64,000 bases of DNA. It comes from Galeruca laticollis. Taxonomy: Eukaryota > Arthropoda > Insecta > Coleoptera > Chrysomelidae. Shown piece by piece: positions 44,018 through 53,273 of the stretch. The position numbers and the translations under genes are program-made. The notes under the pieces were generated by a model, which did not search any database, had not been told where the DNA came from, and saw only the letters and a program-made list of their open reading frames with translations. How positions within the stretch are numbered: position 1 is the stretch's first letter; the number at the start of each line of letters is the position of its first letter. The stretch spans positions 86,859,139 to 86,923,138 of the forward strand of contig OY998180.1 in NCBI GenBank assembly GCA_963921935.1, read 5' to 3'.

Positions 44018-45600
44018 AATGTCGTCAGAGAACGTCGCTGGCCCTTCGCGGCCAAAAAGACAAAAAAAGATGCTGGAGGTATGAATTACTGTGGATTGGC
44101 TGAACGTGAAGCTAAACATAAACTTAAACTAGTGGACAATTTATCAGACTGTTATGCAAGTGAGGATGAACCGTTTGCTGAGAGCGGAAGTGAATATATA
44201 CCAGAATCGTCTAGCAAGTAGTGACAGTCAATTGTTGGAGAGCGACGATGAATATTAATATGAGAATGATATTGAACAGAACATTGAGCCAAACGTTGAA
44301 CAGGAAAATGGTGATGAACAAGAAGAAATACAAACGACGGAAAAGCTCAATATACACTGGACAGATAACGTATTTATGCCTCGGAAGCATGCATTTAATA
44401 ATAATCAATCTGGAATAAACCCCGATTTGAATTTGAACAAAAATTCAAATGAAATAGAGTATTTTTCTTGTCTTTTTACAGATGATCTTGCTGATTTAAT
44501 TGTACAGGAAACAAACCGTTTTGCCTTACAAAGTAAAGATGACTGGAAAGAGCTTGATAAATCGGAGTTTCAGGATTTTTCAGCTATAAATTTGTTAATG
44601 CCAAGGAATAAGAAATTAAGCATGCATGAATATTGGAGCAAAGAACCTCTTCTTTATTCCCCAATTTTTGGACAGTGCATGGCAAGAGACAGATTTTTTC
44701 CATTTATAGAAATTTGCATTTTTGCAATAATGGAGTGGCTACAGCTCATGATCGTCTTTTCAAAATAAGAAATGTTCTGAATATTATCGAAGAGAAATTC
44801 CAGAATGCAATGAAACCCTTTAAGGGATTAGATATTGATAAAAGCCTTGTACTTTTTAAAGGAAGATTAGTATTCAAATAATACATTAAATCAAAGAGAC
44901 ATCGGTTTAGTATTAAATTGTATGTGCTTTGCGACTGCGAAACTGGCTATATCCTAGATTTTATAGTATATGCTGGCAAAAATACAGACATTCTAAATGC
45001 GGTCAACCCTGCACTAGGAGTCAAAGGTGAGGTTGTAATGAAACTGGTGGAGCCATATCTGTATCAAGGACATTCTCTTTATACAGACAATTTTTATACT
45101 AGCCCTTCTTTATATTTATATCTGTTTGAGAGACAAACCAATGTTTGCGGAACTTTACGGCAGACTAGAAAAGCTATGCCGAAACTAAAAACAAAACTAA
45201 ATAAAGGAGAGACTTCGTGGAAAAGTTCTGAAAACTTGTTATCATTAAAGTGGATAGACCGAAGAGATGTGTACATGTTGACTAGTCATCATGAAAACGA
45301 GATAATTACTCTACCCAAAGTGGACAGAATAACTAAACAAAGTCAAAGAAAACCTTTGTGTTAAGTAGATTATAATGAAAAAATGGGCGCTGTCGACCGT
45401 TCAGACATGTTACTTAGCAGCATAGATTGTATGAGAAAACGTATAAAATGGTACAAGATATTATTTTTTCATATATTGGATATTTGCATTTAAAATAGTC
45501 ATGCGCTCTTACTCACTCAAAATGAAGAGAAGATTCCTCTAGCAACTTTTCATTTGAATCTTGCTCGTCAGATGTTGGAGAGGTAACTCGATTTTAAATA
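44018..45600 (+). pseudogene. piggyBac transposase (piggyBac-1), inactivated
   Basis: Starts MSSENVAGPSRPKRQKK, with a stop soon after. Acidic N-terminus (44230-44340 translated), then FSCLFTDDLADLIVQETN and AINLLMPRNKKLSMHEYW, the start of the DDE_Tnp_1_7 domain (44376-44768). After a frameshift: DIDKSLVLFKGRLVFK (first catalytic Asp), LYVLCDCETGYILDF (second), LYTDNFYTSPSLYLYLF (third), CGTLRQTRKAMPK; last, SSIDCMRKRIKWYKILFFH in about 45400-45500. A stop after VFK (44881) and another near 45362 interrupt it. All three acidic residues survive, but frame damage kills it. Confidence 0.88.
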
Positions 45601-45949
45601 TTTTCGTATATATGTGGTATTATTGACTGTTTGTATCTTTTTAGAACTTTACAACATAATATGCCAAGGGAGTAACTAATTGTTTAAGTAGGCTAACAGA
45701 ACGCCATTTCCCACCACTAGTACCCAACACAGATAAGTGAAAGAAGGCAATGCGGCGTTGTTTGTATATGCGAAGACTACTAGAGGAGTGAAGAGAAGAG
45801 AAGAGTCTCGTTACATGTGTCCAAACTGTTATGTAGGCTTATGCATCGTTCCATGTTTTGAGACATACCACAAAGTTAAAAAATTTTAATACTCTTTTTT
45901 CAGTAGTTTTGGTTCACTTCTTTTGTTGTTGTTTTCTTTTCATTTTTAT

Positions 45950-45955
<6 letters not shown>

Positions 45956-45979
<24 letters not shown>
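45956..45979. repeat. (TA)n microsatellite
   Basis: Short AT run upstream of the satellite. Confidence 0.9.
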
Positions 45980-45980
<1 letters not shown>

Positions 45981-46071
45981 AATTGAGATTGTTATAAATT
46001 GGTAAATATAATTATATTTGAATTTTTTAACGTTTCCAAAAGCTTGGAAGAAAAACAGTAACAAGAGTTTT

Positions 46072-46073
<2 letters not shown>

Positions 46074-46155
<82 letters not shown>
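46074..46155. repeat. (TA)n microsatellite, left border of satellite block I
   Basis: About 80 bp of AT dinucleotides directly before the first 355-bp unit. Confidence 0.95.
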
Positions 46156-46158
<3 letters not shown>

Positions 46159-46222
46159 AGCAACGAATAGATTAGTGGGTATTGCACGCAAATAGAAGAA
46201 GGTGCTACTGAAAAGTGTGGTA

Positions 46223-46269
46223 ACCGCAGACATAAATGTTTCTGGCTCATTAGCCGTCATCGGTACGGT
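46223..46269 (-). ncRNA. hammerhead-like motif 1 (355-type)
   Basis: Same plan as the motif at 47381 with stem II C-GGCT-AATG-AGCC-A. Stem III is damaged (ACATTTATGT instead of ACATGCATGT) but can still pair. Confidence 0.6.
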
Positions 46270-46577
46270 ACAACCAAGAGAAGATGTGAAACATGGGAGC
46301 AAAGGTGTTGAATGAAACATGAGAATATATAACAGAATTCAGCAGGATAGTCAAACACAACATTTGTGTCAGTAATATTAGAAGATCTCGAATATTCGAG
46401 ACAACAACCAACATAGACACGGAGGTGCATATAACACTCCCGTCTGAAACTTCCGACCCAGATTAATGAAATAATAACAAGATGTACGAATAGTGCGTGA
46501 CATATGAACAATAAGCAACGAATAGATTAGTGGGTATTGCACGCAAATAGAAGAAGGGGCCACTGAAAAGTGTGGTA

Positions 46578-46624
46578 ACCGCAGACATGCATGTTTCTGG
46601 CTCATTAGCCGTCATCGGTACGAT
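46578..46624 (-). ncRNA. hammerhead-like motif 2 (355-type)
   Basis: Core CCGATGA, GAAAC and GTC kept. Stem I uses TGCGGT against ATCGTA with one wobble and one mismatch in this copy. Confidence 0.6.
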
Positions 46625-46773
46625 ACAACCAAGAAAGGATATGAAACATGGGAGCAAAGGTGTTGAATGAAACATGAGAAAATATAACAGAATTCAGCAG
46701 GATAGTCAAACACAACATTTGTGTCAGTAACATTAGAAGATCTCGAATATTCGAGACAACCAACATAGGTTGT

Positions 46774-46820
46774 ACCGTACCTATGACGGCTAATGAGCCA
46801 GAAACATGCATGTCTGCGGT
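46774..46820 (+). ncRNA. hammerhead-like motif 3 (355-type, inverted)
   Basis: Core reads CCTATGA, with the invariant G5 also changed, so this copy should be inactive. The stems are kept. Confidence 0.55.
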
Positions 46821-47128
46821 TACCACACTTTTCAGTAGCCCCTTCTTCTATTTGCGTGCAATACCCACTAATCTACTCGTTGCTTATTGTTCATATGTCA
46901 CGCACTATTCGTACATCCTGTTATTATTTCATTAATCTGGGTCGGAAGTTTCAGACGGGAGTGTTACATGCACCTCCGTGTCTATGTTGGTTGTTGTCTC
47001 GAATATTCGAGATCTTGTAATATTACTGACACAAATGTTGTGTTTGACTATCCTGCTGAATTCTGTTATATTTTCTCATATTTCATTCAACACCTTTACT
47101 CCCATGTTTCACATCTTTTCTTGGTTGT

Positions 47129-47175
47129 ACCGTACCGATGACGGCTAATGAGCTAGAAACATGCATGTCTGCGGT
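47129..47175 (+). ncRNA. hammerhead-like motif 4 (355-type, inverted)
   Basis: Core CCGATGA. Stem II has AGCT for AGCC, giving one G-U pair. GAAAC, ACATGCATGT and C17 kept. Confidence 0.6.
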
Positions 47176-47265
47176 TACCACTCTTTTCAGTAGCCCCTTC
47201 TTCTATTTGCGTGCAATACCCACTAATCTATTCGTTGCTTATTGTTCATATGTCACGCACTATTA

Positions 47266-47273
<8 letters not shown>

Positions 47274-47322
<49 letters not shown>
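47274..47322. repeat. (TA)n microsatellite between blocks I and II
   Basis: AT dinucleotide run replacing the junction of the two satellite families. Confidence 0.95.
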
Positions 47323-47324
<2 letters not shown>

Positions 47325-47380
47325 CAAAGACAGAATTAGCGGACATATCACGCAAAAGAGGTTACAGAGAATGAGTGGTA

Positions 47381-47427
47381 ACCGTAGACATGCATGTTTC
47401 TGGCTCATTAGCCTTCATCGGTACGGC
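47381..47427 (-). ncRNA. hammerhead ribozyme-like motif 5 (350-type, reference copy)
   Basis: Minus strand, 5' to 3': GCCGTA (stem I strand), CCGATGA (core; consensus CUGAUGA, so position 4 is C), A, GGCT, loop AATG, AGCC, A (stem II of four pairs with an A-A mismatch at its base), GAAAC, then ACA-TGCA-TGT closing stem III with A-U and C-G next to the core, C17 (GTC), then TACGGT. TACGG pairs exactly with CCGTA, plus a wobble. Every element of a type I hammerhead is in the right place and order. Only U4 deviates among the core bases; that change is expected to slow or abolish cleavage. Confidence 0.7.
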
Positions 47428-47730
47428 ATAACCAAGAAATGATGTACAACTTGGGAGCAAGGATGTTAATTGAAACATGAGGAAACACAAACAACGGATT
47501 TCCACAAGATAACCAAACGCACATTTGTGCCTTCAAATGGAAGATCCCGAGTTTTCAGGACAACAACCAACAGAGACACGGAGGCGTCTATAGCTCTCCT
47601 GTCTGAACCTTCCAACCCTGGAAATAGACAAATAAACAATGAAAAGATGAAAGAATAACGCGTGGAATATAAAACAAAGACATAATTAGCGGGCATATCA
47701 CGCAAAAGAGGTTACAGAGAATGAGTGGTA

Positions 47731-47777
47731 ACCGTAGACATGCATGTTTCTGGCTCATTAGCCTCCATCGGTACAGC
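47731..47777 (-). ncRNA. hammerhead-like motif 6 (350-type)
   Basis: As motif 5, but the core ends CCGATGG (A9 changed) and stem I has a GTA-to-TGTA change (TACAGC on the plus strand), so it is weaker. Confidence 0.6.
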
Positions 47778-48080
47778 ATAACCAAGAAATGATGTACAAC
47801 TTGGGAGCAAGGATGTTAATTGAAACATGAGAAAACACAAACAACGGATTTCAACAAGATAACCAAACGCACATTTGTGCCTTCAAATGGAAGATCCCGA
47901 GTTTTCAGGACAACAACCAACAGAGACACGGAGGCGTCTATAGCTCTCCTGTCTGAACCTTCCAACCCTGGAAATAGACAAATAACCAATGAAAAGATGA
48001 AAGAATAACGCGTGGAATATAAAACAAAGACAGAATTAGCGGGCATATCACGCAAAAGAGGTTACAGAGAATGAGTGGTA

Positions 48081-48127
48081 ACCGTAGACATGCATGTTTC
48101 TGGCTCATTAGCCTTCATCGGTACGGC
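48081..48127 (-). ncRNA. hammerhead-like motif 7 (350-type)
   Basis: Identical to motif 5. Confidence 0.7.
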
Positions 48128-48430
48128 ATAACCAAGAAATGATGTACAACTTGGGAGCAAGGATGTTAATTGAAACATGAGAAAACACAAACAACGGATT
48201 TCAACAAGATAACCAAACGCACATTTGTGCCTTCAAATGGAAGATCCCGAGTTTACAGGACAACAACCAACAGAGACACGGAGGCTTCTATAGCTCTCCT
48301 GTCTGAACCTTCCAACCCTGGAAATAGACAAATAACCAATGAAAAGATGGAAGAATAACGCGTGGAATATAAAACAAAGACAGAATTAGCGGGCATATCA
48401 CGCAAAAGAGGTTACAGAGAATGAGTGGTA

Positions 48431-48477
48431 ACCGTAGACATGCATGTTTCTGGCTCATTAGCCTTCATCGGTACGGC
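48431..48477 (-). ncRNA. hammerhead-like motif 8 (350-type)
   Basis: Identical to motif 5. Confidence 0.7.
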
Positions 48478-48780
48478 ATAACCAAGAAATGATGTACAAC
48501 TTGGGAGCAAGGATGTTAATTGAAACATGAGAAAACACAAACAACGGATTTCAACAAGATAACCAAACGCACATTTGTGCCTTCAAATGGAAGATCCCGA
48601 GTTTTCAGGACAACAACCAACAGAGACACGGAGGCGTCTATAGCTCTCCTGTCTGAACCTTCCAACCCTGGAAATAGACAAATAACCAATGAAAAGATGA
48701 AAGAATAACGCGTGGAATATAAAACAAAGACAGAATTAGCGGGCATATCACGCAAAAGAGGTTACAGAGAATGAGTGGTA

Positions 48781-48827
48781 ACCGTAGACATGCATGTTTC
48801 TGGCTCATTAGCCTTCATCGGTACGGC
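48781..48827 (-). ncRNA. hammerhead-like motif 9 (350-type)
   Basis: Identical to motif 5. Confidence 0.7.
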
Positions 48828-49130
48828 ATAACCAAGAAATGATGTACAACTTGGGAGCAAGGATGTTAATTGAAACATGAGAAAACACAAACAACGGATT
48901 TCAACAAGATAACCAAACGCACATTTGTGCCTTCAAATGGAAGATCCCGAGTTTACAGGACAACAACCAACAGAGACACGGAGGCTTCTATAGCTCTCCT
49001 GTCTGAACTTTCCAACCCTGGAAATAGACAAATAACCAATGAAAAGATGAAAGAATAACGCGTGGAATATAAAACAAAGACAGAATTAGCGGGCATATCA
49101 CGCAAAAGAGGTTACAGAGAATGAGTGGTA

Positions 49131-49177
49131 ACCGTAGACATGCATGTTTCTGGCTCATTAGCCTTCATCGGTACGGC
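49131..49177 (-). ncRNA. hammerhead-like motif 10 (350-type)
   Basis: Identical to motif 5. Confidence 0.7.
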
Positions 49178-49480
49178 ATAACCAAGAAATGATGTACAAC
49201 TTGGGAGCAAGGATGTTAATTGAAACATGAGAAAACACAAACAACGGATTTCAACAAGATAACCAAACGCACATTTGTGCCTTCAAATGGAAGATCCCGA
49301 GTTTTCAGGACCACAACCAACAGAGACACGGAGGCGTCTATAGCTCTCCTGTCTGAACCTTCCAACCCTGGAAATAGACAAATAACCAATGAAAAGATGG
49401 AAGAATAACGCGTGGAATATAAAACAAAGACAGAATTAGCGGGCATATCACGCAAAAGAGGTTACAGAGAACGAGTGGTA

Positions 49481-49527
49481 ACCGTAGACATGCATGTTTC
49501 TGGCTCATTAGCCTTCATCGGTACGGC
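49481..49527 (-). ncRNA. hammerhead-like motif 11 (350-type)
   Basis: Identical to motif 5; last copy before the array inverts. Confidence 0.7.
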
Positions 49528-49725
49528 ATAACCAAGAAATGATGTACAACTTGGGAGCAAGGATGTTAATTGAAACATGAGAAAACACAAACAACGGAAA
49601 ACTCGGGATCTTCCATTTGAAGGCACAAATGTGCGTTTGGTTATCTTGTTGAAATCCGTTGTTTGTGTTTTCTCATGTTTCAATTAACATCCTCGCTCCC
49701 AAGTTGTACATCATTTCTTGGTTAT

Positions 49726-49772
49726 GCCGTACCGATGAAGGCTAATGAGCCAGAAACATGCATGTCTACGGT
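49726..49772 (+). ncRNA. hammerhead-like motif 12 (350-type, inverted)
   Basis: Same sequence as motif 5 on the plus strand. Confidence 0.7.
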
Positions 49773-50075
49773 TACCACTCATTCTCTGTAACCTCTTTTG
49801 CGTGATATGCCCGCTAATTCTGTCTTTGTTTTATATTCCACGCGTTATTCTTTCATCTTTTCATTGGTTATTTGTCTATTTCCAGGGTTGGAAGGTTCAG
49901 ACAGGAGAGCTATAGATGCCTCCGTGTCTCTGTTGGTTGTTGTCCTGAAAACTCGGGATCTTCCATTTGAAGGCACAAATGTGCGTTTGGTTATCTTGTT
50001 GAAATCCGTTGTTTGTGTTTTCTCATGTTTCAATTAACATCCTTGCTCCCAAGTTGTACATCATTTCTTGGTTAT

Positions 50076-50122
50076 GCCGTACCGATGAAGGCTAATGAGC
50101 CAGAAACATGCATGTCTACGGT
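50076..50122 (+). ncRNA. hammerhead-like motif 13 (350-type, inverted)
   Basis: Same sequence as motif 5 on the plus strand, exactly 350 bp after motif 12. Confidence 0.7.
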
Positions 50123-50222
50123 TACCACTCATTCTCTGTAACCTCTTTTGCGTGATATGCCCGCTAATTCTGTCTTTGTTTCATATTCCACGCGTTATTC
50201 TTCTATCTTTTCATTGGTTATT

Positions 50223-50257
<35 letters not shown>
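50223..50257. repeat. (TA)n microsatellite between blocks II and III
   Basis: AT dinucleotide run. Confidence 0.95.
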
Positions 50258-50265
<8 letters not shown>

Positions 50266-50356
50266 CGAATAGTGCGTGACATATGAACAATAAGCAACGA
50301 ATAGATTAGTGGGTATTGCACGCAAATAGAAGAAGGGGCTACTGAAAAGAGTGGTA

Positions 50357-50403
50357 ACCGCAGACATGCATGTTTCTAGCTCATTAGCCGTCATCGGTAC
50401 GGT
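50357..50403 (-). ncRNA. hammerhead-like motif 14 (355-type)
   Basis: Core CCGATGA; stem II GGCT/AGCT (one G-U pair); stem I with TGCGGT against ACCGTA. Confidence 0.6.
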
Positions 50404-50711
50404 ACAACCAAGAAAAGATGTGAAACATGAGAGCAAAGGTGTTGAATGAAATATGAGAAAATATAACAGAATTCAGCAGGATAGTCAAACACAACATTTG
50501 TGTCAGTAATATTAGAAGATCTCGAATATTCGAGACAACAACCAACACAGACACGGAGGTGCATATAACACTCCCGTCTGAAACTTCCGACCCAGATTAA
50601 TGAAATAATAACAAGATGTACGAATAGTGCGTGACATATGAACAATAAGCAACGAATAGATTAGTGGGTATTGCACGCAAATAGAAGAAGGGGCTACTGA
50701 AAAGAGTGGTA

Positions 50712-50758
50712 ACCGTAGACATGCATGTTTCTAGCTCATTAGCCGTCATCGGTACGGT
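50712..50758 (-). ncRNA. hammerhead-like motif 15 (355-type)
   Basis: As motif 14, but the 3' strand of stem I is TACGGT, pairing fully with ACCGTA (six pairs): the best stem I of the set. Confidence 0.65.
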
Positions 50759-51024
50759 ACAACCAAGAAAAGATGTGAAACATGAGAGCAAAGGTGTTGA
50801 ATGAAACATGAGAAAATATAACAGAATTCAGCAGGATAGTCAAACACAACATTTGTGTCAGTAATATTAGAAGATCTCGAATATTCGAGACAACAACCAA
50901 CACAGACACGGAGGTGCATATAACACTCCCGTCTGAAACTTCCGACCCAGATTAATGAAATAATAACAAGTTGTACGAATAGTGCATGACATATGAACAA
51001 TACCCACTAATCTATTCGTTGCTT

Positions 51025-51051
51025 ATTATATATATATATATATATATATAT
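51025..51051. repeat. (TA)n microsatellite between blocks III and IV
   Basis: AT dinucleotide run. Confidence 0.95.
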
Positions 51052-51231
51052 AACAACAACAAAGAGAATCATGGGTAATTCACGCAAAGTAAAGGGCTAC
51101 TGAAATAGAGTGGTAACCGTGGACATGCATGTTTCTGGCTCATTTCAGTAGCCCTTTACTTTGCGTGAATTACCCATGATTCTCTTTGTTGTTGTTGTTA
51201 ACATATCACGCGATATTCCTACATCTTCTTT
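51052..51231. repeat. satellite block IV: perfect hairpin with half a hammerhead
   Basis: AACAACAACAAAGAGAATCA... through ...AAAGGGCTACTGAAAT is followed, after about 40 bp, by its exact inverted copy ATTTCAGTAGCCCTTT...TTGTTGTTGTTGTT. The loop holds the satellite core from the stem I strand to GGCTC only. A third, diverged unit family. Confidence 0.85.
51116..51144 (-). ncRNA. truncated hammerhead-like motif 16
   Basis: Contains GAAAC, ACATGCATGT, C and the 3' stem I strand, but the CCGATGA core and half of stem II are replaced by the inverted arm. Confidence 0.5.
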
Positions 51232-51232
51232 G

Positions 51233-51263
<31 letters not shown>
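51232..51263. repeat. (TA)n microsatellite, right border of the satellite
   Basis: AT dinucleotide run; piggyBac-1 right-end sequence follows within 200 bp. Confidence 0.95.
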
Positions 51264-51267
<4 letters not shown>

Positions 51268-51453
51268 AATTTGCTCTAGTATTTACGATATATGTTTTCC
51301 TAATGCAAGAACAGAAATCTTTGACAAAGAAAGTCTTAATTTTGATAGTTTTTTAAGTGTCGGATAAACTCGACATCCGCCCCTGGGCCAGAGTCAAAAC
51401 GTCCGTACAGTGGGCACATTTTCAAAACTACGGTGCCGTCGCGAAGGGGCTAA

Positions 51454-53269
51454 CCAACATAGAAATTACAAGGTTATTTATGTCTTAAGAGCGAAAAGTG
51501 CTACATTATTAATTGAGAGTAACAGTAACCGGTAATTACTTGAAAGCATAATGACACTTTTTGCTTGAAATACTCGTACATACAACATTTTTGCTAAAAT
51601 CACTCAACAGAAGAAAAATATTTTAAATCATTACCTTTAAAATATGTCAGTTTTAATATGTGAATTCAAATATGTTTGCTGATTGCTACAAACAGCGCGA
51701 CTTATTATAAAGTGAAACTATTTTAAATCAATAACTTTATTATAACTATTAGAACAAATATAAATAGTAATTCACTCTGGAATTTGGTAATTGAAAGTGC
51801 AGTGTGTACAGCCCTTAATTATAATTCTAGACCTCGAAGGAATACTAGATCTATATTCTGTTTCGCGGTATATTCTGTATCATTATGATTAGCATAATTC
51901 TGTATTTGTAAATTCGATGGCCGAGGCAAAATTTACTTTGCAGCCTCAATTTTTTCATCAATATTACCTTCGACAACTATAAAACTCTTCCAATCCCCGT
52001 GTTACTTTAATAGTATGATGTCACCTCCACCGTTTACCAGTAAAGTTGCAGATGATTGCCAGAAGCAGTCTCCTCTCTATATATTGTAATGTTTTTCTTA
52101 CTTATTTAATTACACGACGGGTGGTATAAATTTATACACACGGTATATCTACTTAACTATTGACTTATACTTAATTTATGTACACACGTAATTTCAAATT
52201 TATACTAAATGCACTGTATATTCACCTAATTTATATCAAAACTTCACTACCAATTTATATTTCAAATATACTGTTCACTATTATTCACTATTGGTATATT
52301 CACCTCTGTTCACTACCAGAATAAATTGTAGACTGAACTGCGGTTGGTAGGTAGTCGCTTATATATTAAAACGTTTTTTTGGAACACTTGAATACCTGAC
52401 ATTTCTAGATTTCGGCTCGCAACAAACAATCGACTTTCTTAGGAATGACTATATAAACAATCCTTCCCCGAAGTCGGTGCACCACCGCCACAATTTTAAC
52501 TTTAGATATCGAACTAGAACCGGGTCGGCTTCAAGGTTTCGCTACAATGTGCGTATTCGTAATAATATGTCAGTCTTGTAGATTTCGATATTTAGTAATT
52601 TCGTTCTATATTTTGGCAATAGTGTTCATTCTCACAACTTGATTAAAACAACCTCCTTTGGAATATTTTAAGAAAAATCGTAGCATTGTATTTTCATTCC
52701 TAGGTCTTAAGGCAAAGTATTTTCTGCAAAAACTAAAATAGTCATTAGAATTTTCTTTATGACAGTGAAAAGTCGGGACCTTCGTGTCTTTAAATCAGGA
52801 ATGGTAACTATTAAAAGTGAGTATGTGTCTTCAATATCTTTACAAGTAATTTTTACCAATACGACACGCCTACTTTTTGGGTTTATATCAAATGCCTTAT
52901 TATTAAAAAATTCAGTCAACTTTTTCAACTGACTCAAGCCAATACCATGTTTTGTAGATAATGCCGTTTTTAACATCGACTGAATAGACCAGAGTGATGA
53001 CAATTTTAGTGTCTTGGATTTTTCAGAAAAATAGGCAACAAGTACGTTTTCTAAGTATCTGCAAATATCTTGCTTATTTCCTACACCATGTTACGAAGAA
53101 ATTATATTGCTTTTCGTATAATATCTTTGATTTTTCTGTCAACAAATTCAAAGTTACCGCATTTACAATACTTTTGATTCCAAGAGGTGTACTCGGGATA
53201 TTACTGTCACTATTTTCTATAAGTTTCGTTAACCATATCTAAGTTAGACGGGCAAATCTGAAACTATTA
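51454..53269. other. no confirmed gene; possible solo LTR at 52086-52549
   Basis: 52086-52549 begins TGTAATG and ends GCTACA, contains repeated TTCACTA/TATTCAC motifs and a GC-richer 3' part, and could be a solo LTR, but no target duplication is visible. A minus-strand ORF (53003-52707, starts MSSLWSIQSMLKTALSTKHG) has a helical start and no family I can name. Confidence 0.3.
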
Positions 53270-53273
53270 TTTA

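Larger units (their letters stand above)
46156..47273. repeat. satellite block I: 355-bp units, head-to-head inverted
   Basis: Units of about 355 bp begin ATAAGCAACGAATAGATTAG. About 1.7 units run in one orientation to about 46758. The sequence then flips, and about 1.5 units run in the opposite orientation to the (TA)n at 47274. Each unit contains a hammerhead-like motif and a 16-bp palindrome TCTCGAATATTCGAGA. Short ORFs seen here (70-84 aa, repeated) are shadows of the repeat. Confidence 0.9.
47323..50222. repeat. satellite block II: 350-bp units, six tandem plus inverted copies
   Basis: Exact 350-bp period: identical landmarks recur at 47470, 47820, 48170, 48520, 48870 and 49220, nearly identical in sequence. 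At about 49598 the array flips and about 1.8 units run in the other orientation to the (TA)n at 50223. The unit shares the core (GGTAACCGTAGACATGCATG, TTTCTGGCTCATTAGCC) and other segments with the 355-bp family but differs over the rest. Repeated 62-aa and 79-aa ORFs are shadows. Alternating small differences (GTTTTCAG/GTTTACAG, GGCGTC/GGCTTC) suggest a 700-bp higher-order duplication. Confidence 0.95.
50258..51024. repeat. satellite block III: 355-bp units
   Basis: About two near-identical 355-bp units, then a short inverted piece (CCCACTAATCTATTCGTTGC, about 51003-51024) before the next (TA)n. Same family as block I. Confidence 0.9.
42315..51449 (+). mobile_element. piggyBac-type transposon (piggyBac-1) carrying satellite arrays
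   Basis: The left end is TTAA then CCCTTTCGCGGCGG (42311-42328). The right end, read inverted, is TTAG then CCCCTTCGCGACGG (51453-51436). The 14-bp ends agree but for two bases, and the target is TTAA/CTAA, allowing one change. Both ends are followed by a similar GTCGGATA/TATCCGACA motif in the subterminal region. The only transposase between them is a dead piggyBac transposase at 44018-45600. At 9.1 kb it is far larger than usual because of internal repeats: a 174-bp tandem repeat and the ribozyme-like satellite at 46.16-51.23 kb. Confidence 0.6.

Noticed and set aside
47323..49597. CRISPR-like array
   Set aside because: The 350-bp units are wholly repeated, without short repeats and unique spacers, in an animal genome with transposons.
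47470..50033. Repeated 62-aa (MKHEKTQTT...) and 79-aa (MRDMPANS...) ORFs
   Set aside because: They recur only because the 350-bp satellite unit recurs, on both strands over the same bases, with no domain or independent codon signal.
46027..51367. ORFs containing long Tyr-Ile runs
   Set aside because: Direct translation of (TA)n microsatellites.
52707..53003. LOTUS-like domain in the minus-strand ORF
   Set aside because: Only a vague resemblance in the first 40 residues; the rest does not follow the family pattern.
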